From Parietaria judaica (Eukaryota > Streptophyta > Magnoliopsida > Rosales > Urticaceae), in NCBI GenBank assembly GCA_954871525.1, contig OX940871.1:19901086-19965085 (forward strand): 64,000 nt of DNA. The letters run 5' to 3'. The translations under genes were made by a program, and so were the position numbers. Position 1 is the stretch's first letter. Every line of letters begins with the position of its first letter. The notes under the pieces were generated by a model. The model searched no databases, had not been told where the DNA came from, and was given only the letters and a program-made list of their open reading frames with translations. Shown here piece after piece: positions 53,307 to 64,000 of the stretch.

Positions 53307-56300
53307 ATGACGAAGGTTCACGGGACCGGCACATACGATTTCAAACGCCACCGCGTGGCCGAGTACCCGCTGGAGCAGCAGCCTGGCGACAAGCCGGCCG
53401 AGGCGAAGCCCGGGGCGGGGCTTGCGGGCTCGATGACGCTCTCGGAGATTCAGCGGGACCGGCTGACGAAGATCGCGGCGGAGAATTGGACGAGCTCTGG
53501 TGACGCGGCGAAGAAGAAGCCGTTCGACGCGGAGCTGGTGAGGGAGATTTACGAGACCGAGTTGACGGCGACGGAAGGGCAGAGGAAGCCCGTGCCTTTG
53601 CAGAGAGTGATGATTCTCGAGGTCAGCCAGTACTTGGAGAACTACCTCTGGCCGAATTTCGATCCCGGGGCGGCGACGTTCGAGCACGTCATGTCGATGA
53701 TTCTCATGATTAACGAGAAGGTTTTGAGTAATTCTTAAGCATTTTCCCTTTATTTCGTGAATTGCAGGTGATATCACATTAGTGACAATGGTTTTTAGCT
53801 TAGTCTCGTAGTGTAAATGGCGGTTTTGCGCCTTGGAAAAAGCCTCGGGGCGTAGCGTTGTTCTATCTGCATCGAGAAGTTGCGAATAAGAAAAGATAGT
53901 AGATGAGCTTAACATGCTTTTTCTTGCGAATTTGAACAGTTTCGGGAGAATGTGGCGGCTTGGGTATGTTTTCATGACCGGAAGGATGTGTTCAAGGGTT
54001 TCCTCGAGAGGGTTCTTCGGCTCAAAGAGGTTTGCATTTTTTTCTTTTTTGTTTCGGAATTAACAGATCCGTTCATGCGTGAGGTATTACGTTATGTAAT
54101 AATCGTGAAGTTTAAGTCTCCATAGCTCTAAAAGAGTAAGAGCTCGTATTCTGCTGTCTAGGAACGGATTGATAAAGTAATTCTTTCATAGTATCCGTAG
54201 TGTTTGATGAACTAAATAATTCTGTCAAACCACCAATTTTTTTTGTTTTGTTTCGTATGCTCTCTATTCTTCAGATGAGTAATTGGGGCTGTTATCGCAA
54301 ATTGTGTTGTAGGGAAGAGAGTTGAGTATTTTTGAGAAGACAAATTACTTGGTCTTCATGATTAACGCATTTCAGGTAAAAAAAAGTGTGAAGGTTTCGA
54401 AATTTTTTGGTGTGTTTTTATAATGCTATCATTTTGTTACTTTTCCTTTTTTGCTGCCGTTTCATGGTATTTTTCAATTGACAGAGTTTGGAAGACGAGA
54501 TCGTGAGTGAGACTATTCTTAGATTGGCTAGTTTGCAATCGTGGCATAGTTTATCCTTCGGTAGATTTCAGGTAATGCTGCAGATTTCTCAGAGTATCGT
54601 TGTGATGGTCTATATTTACTATTGGAATTATATATTTATATAACCTCTTCAATTTGTAGATGGAGCTTTGTTTCAACACGGATTTGATTAAGAAATGGAA
54701 GAGGATGTTGAAGAGAGAAGCCAAGGAAGCTGCCAAGCGAGGAGAGGGTTTTGATCCTTTAAATATTCCCGAAGTAAAGTTCTTGAGAAATCTTATTGGA
54801 GAGTTTTTGGAGGTTGGTTTTTCTTGTTTCACTCTTACTCGATCCTAACAGTTCAGGAGATAGATTGTGCTCAAAGTGACGCTGGCATTATTTTGTACAG
54901 ATACTTGACTGCAAGGTTTTCCCCTCAGATGCACGTGTAAATGGAGATAACGGGCATATGGATATCAACGGCTTAGCACAAGCTGACGATGCTTGCGTCT
55001 TGTACTGTGAGCGATTTATGGAATTTCTGATTGATCTTCTAAGCCAACTTCCTACAAGGAGGTAATTTTTTGTCTTTCCTGGTGGCAAATGTACCCAAGT
55101 TAAGGTTAAATTAGTCGTCATGTATCCAAGTTCCATTTGTAAAGGCCAAAGTACCCAAGTCGTGTTAAAGTGTAAGGTTTGTGTTCTCCGTCTCTATTCT
55201 GTCTTTCCCGTTAGTTTATAGTGACATGTCAGTGTATTCTCATTTACCACTTTTTATTTACACGGCTTCTATTAACCTTTTTTATTTAGTAAATGAGGAT
55301 ACGATGATACGACACTAAAAACTAACGGGAGTGACAAAATGGATATAGACAACTCGGGCCTACACTTTTACTCAACTTGGGTACTTCAGCCTTTACAAAT
55401 GGAACTTGGCTACATAACTGCTATCTCCCCTAAACAGGGGTACATTTGCCGCTATAATCTCTTTTGTTTATTTTTCCCCGGTTTAGAATGAAATTGAATG
55501 AAATGGCTGTTTTCCTTCGTTGGTCTGTTTTTCAGATACTTGAGGCCCATAGTTTCAGATGTTGGAGTTGTTGCCAAATGCCACTTAAGTGCTCTTTACA
55601 GAAACCAAAAGGGGAAACTCTTTGCGCAGCTGGTTGACTTGCTGCAGTTCTACGAAGGTTTTGAGATTAATGATCACGTTGGAACTCAGTTGACCGACGA
55701 TGAGGTGCTCCAATCTCACTATGACCGCATGCAATCATTCCAGTTACTCGCTTTTAAGAAGATACCCAAGGTTAGTTTGTAAGACTTAGAACTGATTATT
55801 GAGTAAATATCATTTTGAATGACATAAAAACTAGTATATGAGCAGTGATTATGATAGGAACTGAGGTAGAAATCAAACACAAATCAACAGAATTCACCAA
55901 AGAGATGAAAACCCGACATATCTATTAAATAAGTAAAACCGAATAACAATGTAGTGTTCTTCCTTCAATAGCAGGACACAAACTCTCCCTAAAGATGTAG
56001 AGGCGATTTGCTGACACGTGCAGTATCTCTCGGGATTCGTGGCTAATATAGGGAATGGGTTTAGCCCTGTTTATTACAAAGTAACCGAAAATGCCCCTAC
56101 TAACCTAAAACAGATAACATAATAATTTCGTTCAAAATTAATTAAACCTGTCATACTGTTATTTTTTGAACAGTCCTTTCTATAGGATAGCCCTTTTGGG
56201 CCAACGGAATTGTGTATCAACTGTCTTTTTATTTTTTATTTTTTTCCGTAGTTAAAAGCGCTGGCCTTATCCAATGTTGGCTCAATTAACAAGCGGAACG

Positions 56301-59300
56301 ATCTATCAAAGAAGCTGTCTGTACTTCGCCCTGAAGAACTGAAGGATTTAGTTTGTCGCAAGGTATGTCTTCGACATGAATTGTTCATTATTCGATATAA
56401 CTGAGTAGTATACTGTTATATACGACATTATTCTGAGATTGCAGCAACTTTAGTTTGTTAGTATGAATATATTATTGTGTGCTTACAAAAGTAGCTTCCG
56501 TACTATCGTTTTTGGGGTGAAACTGGTGTTCTGGTCTCGTCTTTTTCTCTTTTCAAAACCGGAATGGGATTTATGGTGTTTGAGGAACAGAAACCGGAAC
56601 AGAGTTTTTTCTTAATGGAAACCGGTTTTTGACTTGTTCCAGAACGATAATTGGTTTTAAAGCCCTAAATATTTAGGTTTCTGGTGAGCCAGTAAACTGT
56701 TTCCCACTAAGACTTTCACCGCTAGTTGTAATGGCTTCGATAGGTGAGAGAGATGGTTGGTTTTTATAGTTGGTACTTGTGTTCCTATGTAAATGAAGGA
56801 AAATTGTTGATTTTTTTTTTTACTATGTGACGTCTTTCTTGGGCAGCTGAAACTGGTGTCTACGGATGATCCTTGGTCAGATAGAGTTGATTTCCTCATT
56901 GAGATCATGGTTTCATTTTTCGAGAAGCAACAATCTCAAAAAGAAGCGATCAATGCTCTCCCCCTTTACCCCAACGAGCTCATCATGTGGGACGAAAGCC
57001 TCGTCCCGAGCATTAATTATTCCGGAGAAGGTTGCCTGGCGCTTCCGAAGCTCAACTTACAGTTTCTAACGCTCCATGATTATCTCTTGAGAAACTTCAA
57101 TCTCTTCAGACTCGAGTCAACGTACGAGATCCGTGAAGATATTCAGGAAGCCGTCCCGCATCTTCTTGCCTATATCAACAATGATGGTGATGCCGCCTTT
57201 CGTGGCTGGTCAAGAATGGCCGTTCCCATCAAAGAATTTAAAATCACTGAGGTAAAACAGCCAAATATCGGTGAAGTCAAGCCCGCTTCGGTAACCGCAG
57301 ATGTAACGTTTAGCGTCTCGAGTTACAAAGCACAGATACGGTCAGAGTGGAATGCTCTAAAGGAGCACGACGTTTTATTCTTACTCTCTATCCGTCCCTC
57401 ATTTGAGCCTTTAAGCGCAGAAGAAGCTTCGAAAGCTAGTGTTCCACAGAGGCTCGGTCTTCAATTCGTAAGAGGGTGTGAAATCATTGAGATGCGTGAT
57501 GAGGAAGGGACTTTAATGAATGATTTTACGGGTAGGATCAAACGGGATGAGTGGAAGCCGCCAAAAGGGGAATTGAGAACGGTGAAAATTGCGTTAGATA
57601 CGGCACAATATTACATGGACGTGAGCAACATTGCAGAGAAAGGCACAGAAGATGTTTATGGGACATTTAATATATTGATGAGGAGGAAGCCGAAAGAGAA
57701 TAATTTCAAAGCAATTTTGGAATCCATTAGGGATTTAATGAACGAATATTGTATTGTTCCGGATTGGCTGCACAATATTTTTCTCGGATACGGCAATCCT
57801 TCAGCAGCGCAATGGACGAACATGCCTGATCTCTTGGAAACTGTAGACTTTAAAGATACTTTTGTAGATGCAGACCATTTGAAGGGGAGCTTTCCAGATT
57901 ATCAGGTAGTACTTCTACTTTGAACATATATGCTTTAATATGTGTGTGTTAGGGTGAAACTTTTATATTGGAAAATCGGCACCAAGAAAATTTTGCTTTT
58001 ACGCTCAAAAACCATGTAATTGGTAACGGTTGAGGGAACTGGTACTTATTTCGGGCATTTTTTGTGTTAGTACGACTATGTCAGACAATTTTTTCTTATT
58101 TTAAAATGTATTTGTTGATTTGGGAATTTTTTTCTCGTTCATAAAAATGGTTTTATCTGGTACTGGTTGTAGACCGGCTTTCAAGCCAAAAAATATCTGT
58201 ACTTTTATCTACTTTTGGAAACCCAGAAACAGCTACCTTAATAGAGTTTGCAGAAGGAAAAAAAAACTGTATCGGGTATAAAAATGCCATAAAAATGGTG
58301 ATCGGTACGGTAAAAGTACCGGTACCGGTTTTACCTCTATGTTCTTTGTGTTTGCGAGGGAGGAAAAGATAAAGCCAAGTTTCTAATATGATTGCGTAGT
58401 ATATATCTGACATTCTCCTTTCCGTTTCTCAAATTTAAGGTTTCTTTTACAAACACGGACGGTTCAGAAAGTTTGGATCCAAGACCGCCTTTCAGAATCA
58501 CGCTTCCGAAGATGTTGAAAAATAGTACTCATGCCCTTCCGGGAAACAAAAAGGGTACGGTTGACTCGATAAAAGATGTCGCTACAGTTAACACTGATAT
58601 TACAAAAGAGGAACTTATTGTTGAGGTGTATACTCCTCCTGACCCGGGCCCTTATCCCCAAGATCAACCGAGACAAAATTCCGTCAGATTTACCCCCATA
58701 CAGGTTATAAGCATGTTGTCTTAAGGATTTTTCTGAAATAATATTAATCAATAATTGGTAATTTGGTAAAATCAGGCTCTAAAAAACTAATCAAATAATT
58801 GAACTACCTAATTAGCAATGGCTACTATCTACTTGGCTACCATTAGATCTTCTAAAATTGATCTTGTTGGTTTTACAGGTTGGAGCAATTATCTCTGGAG
58901 TTCAGCCTGGGCTAACAATGGTCGTTGGTCCTCCTGGTACGGGAAAGACTGATACAGCTGTGCAGATCCTGAACGTGCTCTACCATAACTGCCCATCGCA
59001 GAGAACCTTGATTATAACTCATTCAAACCAGGCACTTAATGACGTGTTTGAGAAGATTATGGAGGTATGTTTTATGGTGGTGAAAATGAGATAATAGAAT
59101 ATTAAGTGGCAATTACTCAATTGTATGTAGGAATGAAAGAGAGAATACATGCCCTATAATTACTAATAGACTCGCTTATTTAGATTATAATTACTCTGCA
59201 ATCTGCATAGTAAATGAGGTTTCAATGGACTAGGTTTAGTTGACCATTGCATAACGTTTATACTAGATAGAACTATTGCTAATATTATCCTTTAATATGT

Positions 59301-61701
59301 CAGAGGGACGTACCCGCACGCTATCTTCTCCGGCTCGGTCAAGGTGAACAAGAGCTTGCAACCGATCTTGATTTCAGCCGACAGGGACGTGTGAACGCAA
59401 TGCTCGTGCGTCGGTTAGAGCTACTGACAGAAGTCGAGAGGCTGGCTCGCTCTCTCAAACTACCAGAGGACGTCGGTTACACCTGTGAAACCGCTGGCTA
59501 TTTCTGGCTCCTCCATGTCTACTCACGCTGGGAGCAATTTCTCGCCGCTTGTTCCGAGAACAAAACCAAGCCATCGTTTATTAAAGACCGTTTCCCCTTC
59601 AAGGAATTTTTCATAAATGCGCCTCACGAAGTTTTCACAGGCGAGTCATTCGAGAACGACATGAGAGCGGCCGAGGGGTGTTTCCGCCATCTCAAGACGA
59701 TGTTCCAGGAGCTAGAAGAGTGCAGGGCGTTCGAACTGCTTAAGTCAACGGCTGACCGTGCGAACTACTTGATGACGAAGCAGGCGAAGATCGTTGCGAT
59801 GACGTGTACTCATGCCGCTCTGAAGAGGAAGGACTTTTTGGAGCTGGGTTTCAAGTACGACAACTTGTTGATGGAAGAGAGTGCGCAAATTTTGGAGATC
59901 GAGACTTTCATTCCAATGCTGCTTCAGAGGCAAGAAGACGGTTATGCCCGTCTGAAACGGTGCATTTTGATCGGTGATCATCACCAGTTGCCTCCTGTCG
60001 TCAAGAACATGGCTTTCCAGAAGTACAGCCACATGGATCAGAGTCTCTTTACTCGGTTCGTTCGACTCGGTATTCCGTACATTGAGCTCAATGCCCAGGG
60101 TCGTGCTCGGCCGAGCATTGCAAAGCTCTATAACTGGAGGTACAGAGATTTGGGAGACCTCTCTAATGTGAAGCAAGATCCGATATATCAGAGAGCAAAT
60201 GCCGGATTCTCATACGATTATCAGTTGATAGATGTTCCAGATTATAATGGTAAGGGCGAAAGCGCCCCATCACCGTGGTTCTACCAGAATGAGGGAGAAG
60301 CAGAATATATAGTTAGTGTGTACATATATATGCGCCTCCTCGGGTACCCAGCAAATAAGATATCTATTTTGACCACATACAATGGACAGAAGCTTCTGAT
60401 TCGTGATGTTATCAACCGACGTTGTGTGCCGTACGACTTCATTGGTCCTCCTAGCAAGGTATATAATATTACATAGATTCCGTTATGATAGGGTTGTTTC
60501 CTGTTTTCGGGGTTTTCTTAATATTTTATTCGACTATAATCCATGGGATGTATAAACTAGAGGCTAATTAAATTTAGGAAATACACGCGGCATAAGTTCC
60601 CTTTTAGTAGTGTTTGGCATAATCTTTTTGTTCGTTTATCACAGGCTAAGTACCCGTAAGTACCCAGATTTTAAATTCTTTTAACACTGTTTACTATTGA
60701 CATCCAGGTTGCCACTGTTGATAAATTTCAAGGTCAACAAAACGATTTTATATTGCTGTCTCTTGTACGTACTCGGTTTGTGGGTCACCTTCGTGATGTC
60801 AGAAGACTGGTCGTTGCCATGTCCCGTGCTCGGCTTGGCCTCTATGTGTTCTGCCGCCGCTCTTTGTTCGAGCAATGCTATGAGCTTCAGCCCACATTTC
60901 AGCTTCTTCTCAAAAGGCCTGACCGGCTTGGCCTCAATCTGACCGAGATTGCATCATATACAGAACGGCATGCGGATGATACTGGCCCCGTCCATCTCGT
61001 CAGTGGAGTTGATGAGATTTTGGCAATCTACCAGCAGCTTTATGAGGTATGCCTTGCATATATAGTAGGGGACTACGGGTAATACCAATCCCAGTCCTGG
61101 TGTTATGGTCTTTCAGTAATCGTTTTTAAATCGTTACCGTTTTAAAAAACCCGGGTTTTACCGGTGGTGAACCGATACCAGTGAAAAACCCGTATTAACC
61201 GATTTCGAACAGGTGAAAATAGGTATATACTGGTAAAAAAAATGATATCCCTGTTTTTCTTATCAGTTTTAAAAATGGAAATAAAACTGGAAACCGGAAT
61301 TTACATGCTATCAGTTTGTTGGTAGTGATCATTTATTAGCGTATTACACTATTTATTTTTTACTTTATTTAGAATTAGGTTTAGATTTTCTTCTAGGTTT
61401 TTTCCGGTACTTGCCTAGGTGACTACATATATAAACCACGCCGAATTTTCATTTAATTCAATCAATATAATATTCCTTTCTATGTCAGGCAAAAAGCATG
61501 CAGACAGCTTTCTCTAATGGCGCGTACGAGGAGCAAGCCGGTGTCGGAAGTCCGACAATGGTGAACCGTATTGAAGATGCTGAAGCGCAGGACCCGGTGA
61601 ATGGTACGGCTGAAGTGGCGAATGTACCAGATGAAAGCAAAATGGAAGAAGACACAGAAAAAGATGAAGACAAAATGGAAGAAGACACGAAAACAGAATG
61701 A
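53307..61701 (+). CDS. AQR: Intron-binding protein Aquarius, SF1 RNA helicase
   Basis: Fourteen exons join in frame to 1509 aa: 53307-53720, 53940-54029, 54313-54375, 54485-54571, 54660-54812, 54901-55061, 55536-55770, 56252-56362, 56847-57905, 58440-58703, 58879-59064, 59304-60458, 60708-61046 and 61489-61701. Aquarius is an ATP-dependent helicase of the spliceosome (intron-binding complex with XAB2 and ISY1) that contacts intron RNA upstream of the branch site. The N-terminal half is the ARM-like domain (from about residue 20). The helicase core has Walker A GPPGTGKT (896-903), a DEAD-box-equivalent MEESAQ (1131-1136), GDHHQLPP (1165-1172), DKFQGQQND near 1331 and motif VI MSRAR (1364-1368). 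The tail (1440-1509) is acidic and repeats MEEDT. Length is as expected for the family; no breaks were seen. Confidence 0.96.
55084..55450. mobile_element. Fold-back element in AQR intron 6
   Basis: Long inverted arms: GGCAAATGTACCC...CCAAGTTCCATTTGTAAAGG on the left, and the reverse complement of the same series on the right, ending GGGTACATTTGCC. The arms are about 130 bp each with a loop of about 100 bp. It is a MITE-like insertion able to form a long intronic hairpin. Confidence 0.8.
57950..58339. mobile_element. Probable decayed hAT-like insertion in AQR intron 9
   Basis: Starts TAGGGTGAAAC and ends GGTTTTACCTCTA, with GGTACCGG-type subterminal repeats like family B. No clean target duplication. 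Confidence 0.45.
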
Positions 61702-62909
61702 GCGGATGAACAGGCTTTCTCGATTCTGTTTCTACCCGTTGCATCTTGTGAAGATTGGAACCTCCGGGTAGAAACGGAGGAACCCAAAGTTCTTTATGCT
61801 TGGTCTCATTCTTTCACGGACTGACAATTTGGGACGGGATTAAGTTTAATTTGTGTGTCCCGAAACGGCGAGAGGAGAAACCCGAGTGCTCTCTTTCAGT
61901 TAAATTAAGGCAATCCGTGAAGCACCGGGACAAAGGAGTAGCTAGTTGAGCTTAGTTATGTCAGTTTTTGTGGTGTTGATAATCTCGGTGTTGTAACTGT
62001 GATATGTTAATGCTTTTCTCTAATAACCATTTCACTTCTTACTCATTAGTAATCACAGTTAACTATTAAATGTTGAACTAAAAAAATGCCGTAAATTGAA
62101 CTTTTAACCGAAAGCGGAATATACTGAATATTGATGAATTAGTCACTTGTGATTTTCTTTACGTGAAGCTGAAAATATTGGCTCGAAAGTCCGGTCTCAG
62201 TCCATTAGACATTCGGGTCTTTCTCTGTCAAAAATCGGTGTCAAAAATCGGTATCTGCCATCTGGGATTGGACTGGGTGAAAAGTCTGGTTCCGACCTGA
62301 TTTCCAGTTTCAGATTTTGAAAAAATTACGTACTTTTGTACTTATTTTTTTTAGACATTGATTACGATTATCTTTGAGTTTGGAATTTCGACATGTTCTA
62401 TTAGATTGGTTAATATGCTTCAAAAACCGAACCCGGCTTGATCTTGAAGGCCCGGACTTTTGAAACTTGAAATCCAAACATAGGTCTTCCATTCCTCATT
62501 GGTAGAGAGATTAAGTCGTTACATTTAGGTGGCCCGGAATAACCAGGACGGGTCCAAAAAAGGGACCGTTACCCTGTCCCAACTTAGTAACGACAATCGG
62601 TCTAGAAAAATGTTAGAAAGCTGTTAAACCGCAACTAACGACTCGTCGATAAACGCAACCCTCAAGGAATAAAATTTGAAAAGAAAATCAAATAAAATAT
62701 TCCTCTTCAAGATTGGCTCCCAAAAGATTGGAAGAGGTTACAAAGAGAGCACGGAGAGAAATGAGTTCTCTGTACATTATATTGGTTAGACTTAGTGGCA
62801 CAACAAATAGCCTAACAATAATCAACTGCTACACTAACACTAAAATATAATAATAACCATATCATACACTAGACAAATAATTTTCCGACCCGAGCCAGAA
62901 AGGCGATAA
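61702..62909. other. Region between convergent AQR and OBERON-like genes
   Basis: Holds the AQR 3' UTR (to perhaps 62030) and the OBERON-like 3' UTR. 62160-62600 has CCGG/GGTCC-rich patches like decayed repeat DNA. No separate gene seen. Confidence 0.55.
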
Positions 62910-64000
62910 TTACGCCGCCAAATTTCGCTTCGTGGCTTCCATCTTCACCATAAGATCCTTGATTTCCGCCTCCATCCTCATCTTCATGTTGAAATACTCA
63001 CGGTGTGATCTCTCCAGAGCCTGTAGTTCGTCGTATTTCTGTTTTCGCAGCTGCTCGGTTTCGACCAATCGCAGCTTTGCCATCCTACTATTGTACTCCT
63101 CCGCGATTTTTTCGTTCTTCGCGATCGCTATGCGTTGCAACCCTTCTGCTTCTCTTCTTGCGTCGTCGGCCCGCGACTGGAACATTTTAGCCTCGGCCGC
63201 TTTGATTCGGACGATACTCTCCAGCTCGTCGAAAAGGGGTTCGTTTTGGGTGCTCGTCTGAAGATCCAAAGGCACGATCTGTTTGTCGTTCCGGTCGTAG
63301 TTGTAGCTGGGGAGTAAACTGGACGGTAATTCTAACTGAGGTACCTTATCCGAGTTAATGGATTTCAGCCACGACGGTTGTTCTTGGCTCGGCCCTGCAA
63401 TCCCGTTGCTTGGTTTACTCTGTTCCTTCACAGATGCGAGTGGTGTGCTGCTCGGCTTGAAAGAATCGCTATCTGCAAACAAATTTGACAAACGTAAATG
63501 AGAATCACTATTAAGGTTACCTAATGTTGCTCTATCTATCTCTAATACGAACATAATGCATACGCAAAAAATCAATCTCAGGCGTAAATGCAGAGAAACG
63601 ATCAATATTTTGACTAAAGATTCCTGCAATTTCTTACCCGTGTTAATCGAAATAATAATAAAAAAAAGCCAACAAGATACTAGTTTAAAAGGCAGAGATC
63701 ATGGGTATTTTAAAAAACAATTTTCTGGACCTAAAATGCACAGATGATGTTTTGACAGTGCTCGAAAATGATGGATAGGTTTCTTTTACGTGGACGCCAA
63801 GAAACAGTAAGCAACAGAAACTAATTATTAAAAAAATGATGATTTACCGTTCAAAAAGGCAATGATGAAATTGTGGACATCTAGAAGATCCGCTTTTTTC
63901 ATCAGTCTCACCATCATCTGCCCGGCAATTTCATGAAGCTTTTTCCCTCTAAAGTCCTTACTTGCAGCGAAAATTCTCTTCACACACTCAAGCTCCTTGG
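62910..64000 (-). CDS. OBERON-family PHD protein, C-terminal part (runs off window)
   Basis: Only the last two exons are inside: 63848 to beyond 64000, and 62910-63472, with a phase-1 GT-AG junction giving FIIAFLN-D-SDSFKPSS. The first piece reads KELECVKRIFAASKDFRGKKL and LHEIAGQMMVRLMKKADL, a helical segment found after the PHD finger in OBE1/OBE2. The last exon has a Ser/Pro linker, then the Oberon coiled coil (FDELESIVRIKAAEAKMFQ to MEAEIKDLMVKMEATKRNL). OBERON proteins are nuclear regulators of meristem and embryo development that read chromatin through a PHD finger. The finger itself lies outside the window. The C-terminal coil is closer to OBE1/OBE2 than to OBE3/OBE4 as far as can be judged by eye. 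Confidence 0.87.

Noticed and set aside
53154..53975. 273-codon minus-strand frame opposite AQR exon 1
   Set aside because: Arg/Leu-rich antisense of a GC-rich exon; it spans leader, exon and intron alike.
59745..60176. Minus-strand frame opposite AQR helicase exon
   Set aside because: Antisense shadow of a highly conserved helicase region.
61068..61430. Complete hAT element in AQR intron 13
   Set aside because: CCGG-rich style is similar, but no convincing inverted ends or 8-bp duplication; a short GACTAC repeat at both sides may be chance.

Overview
This 64 kb window is nuclear DNA from a flowering plant, most likely a eudicot. It is AT-rich with short GC-rich islands. Genes have GT-AG introns, and several belong to plant-only families: dirigent, trichome-birefringence-like, OBERON and plant mTERF. 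A large share is transposable-element DNA. The species cannot be named from the sequence alone. No bacterial or viral operon, CRISPR array or organellar segment was found.

Layout. 75-620 (-) is a dirigent gene. 2252-2406 is a putative SINE, and 3588-5258 looks like a solo LTR. 7218-10263 (-) is a five-exon TBL/PMR5-type wall O-acetyltransferase gene with a small hAT-like MITE in an intron. 13046-17879 is a young, apparently intact Ty1/copia element. It ends only 22 bp before the ATG of a single-exon mTERF gene (17902-18993). 19665-23660 (-) is a seven-exon chloroplast-targeted TPR-like protein gene with a decayed duplicate exon in its first intron.

The middle of the window is mostly repeat. 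24791-25014 is a fragment of a seven-transmembrane receptor-like gene. It is joined directly to the 3' stub of the 5' LTR of a heavily decayed copia element (25021-32644). Next come a second hAT-like MITE (34201-34382), a 20-bp-period minisatellite, a captured fragment of an INDETERMINATE-DOMAIN zinc-finger gene (about 35440-35800), and a hAT element with perfect 8-bp target duplications (37603-38321). The intact intronless seven-transmembrane gene follows at 38974-40113, with a 5'-truncated LINE just downstream. 40600-47400 holds local tandem and dispersed duplications, another hAT element and an unrecognised pair of membrane-protein-like reading frames.

The right end is genic. It holds a three-exon short-chain dehydrogenase (48115-50396, -), a complete 14-exon Aquarius (AQR) RNA helicase gene (53307-61701, +; 1509 aa), and the 3' end of an OBERON-family PHD gene (62910-64000, -) that runs off the window.

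The genes look like an ordinary plant neighbourhood, not a functional cluster: secreted wall and lignan proteins, two organelle proteins, a membrane receptor-like protein, an oxidoreductase, a splicing helicase and a chromatin regulator. The most notable points concern how transposons have reshaped the locus: an LTR placed as the likely promoter of the mTERF gene, gene fragments captured in or fused to mobile DNA, families of hAT elements with readable target duplications, and partial self-duplications of exons and promoters. Exon boundaries were derived by hand from splice consensus and frame continuity.
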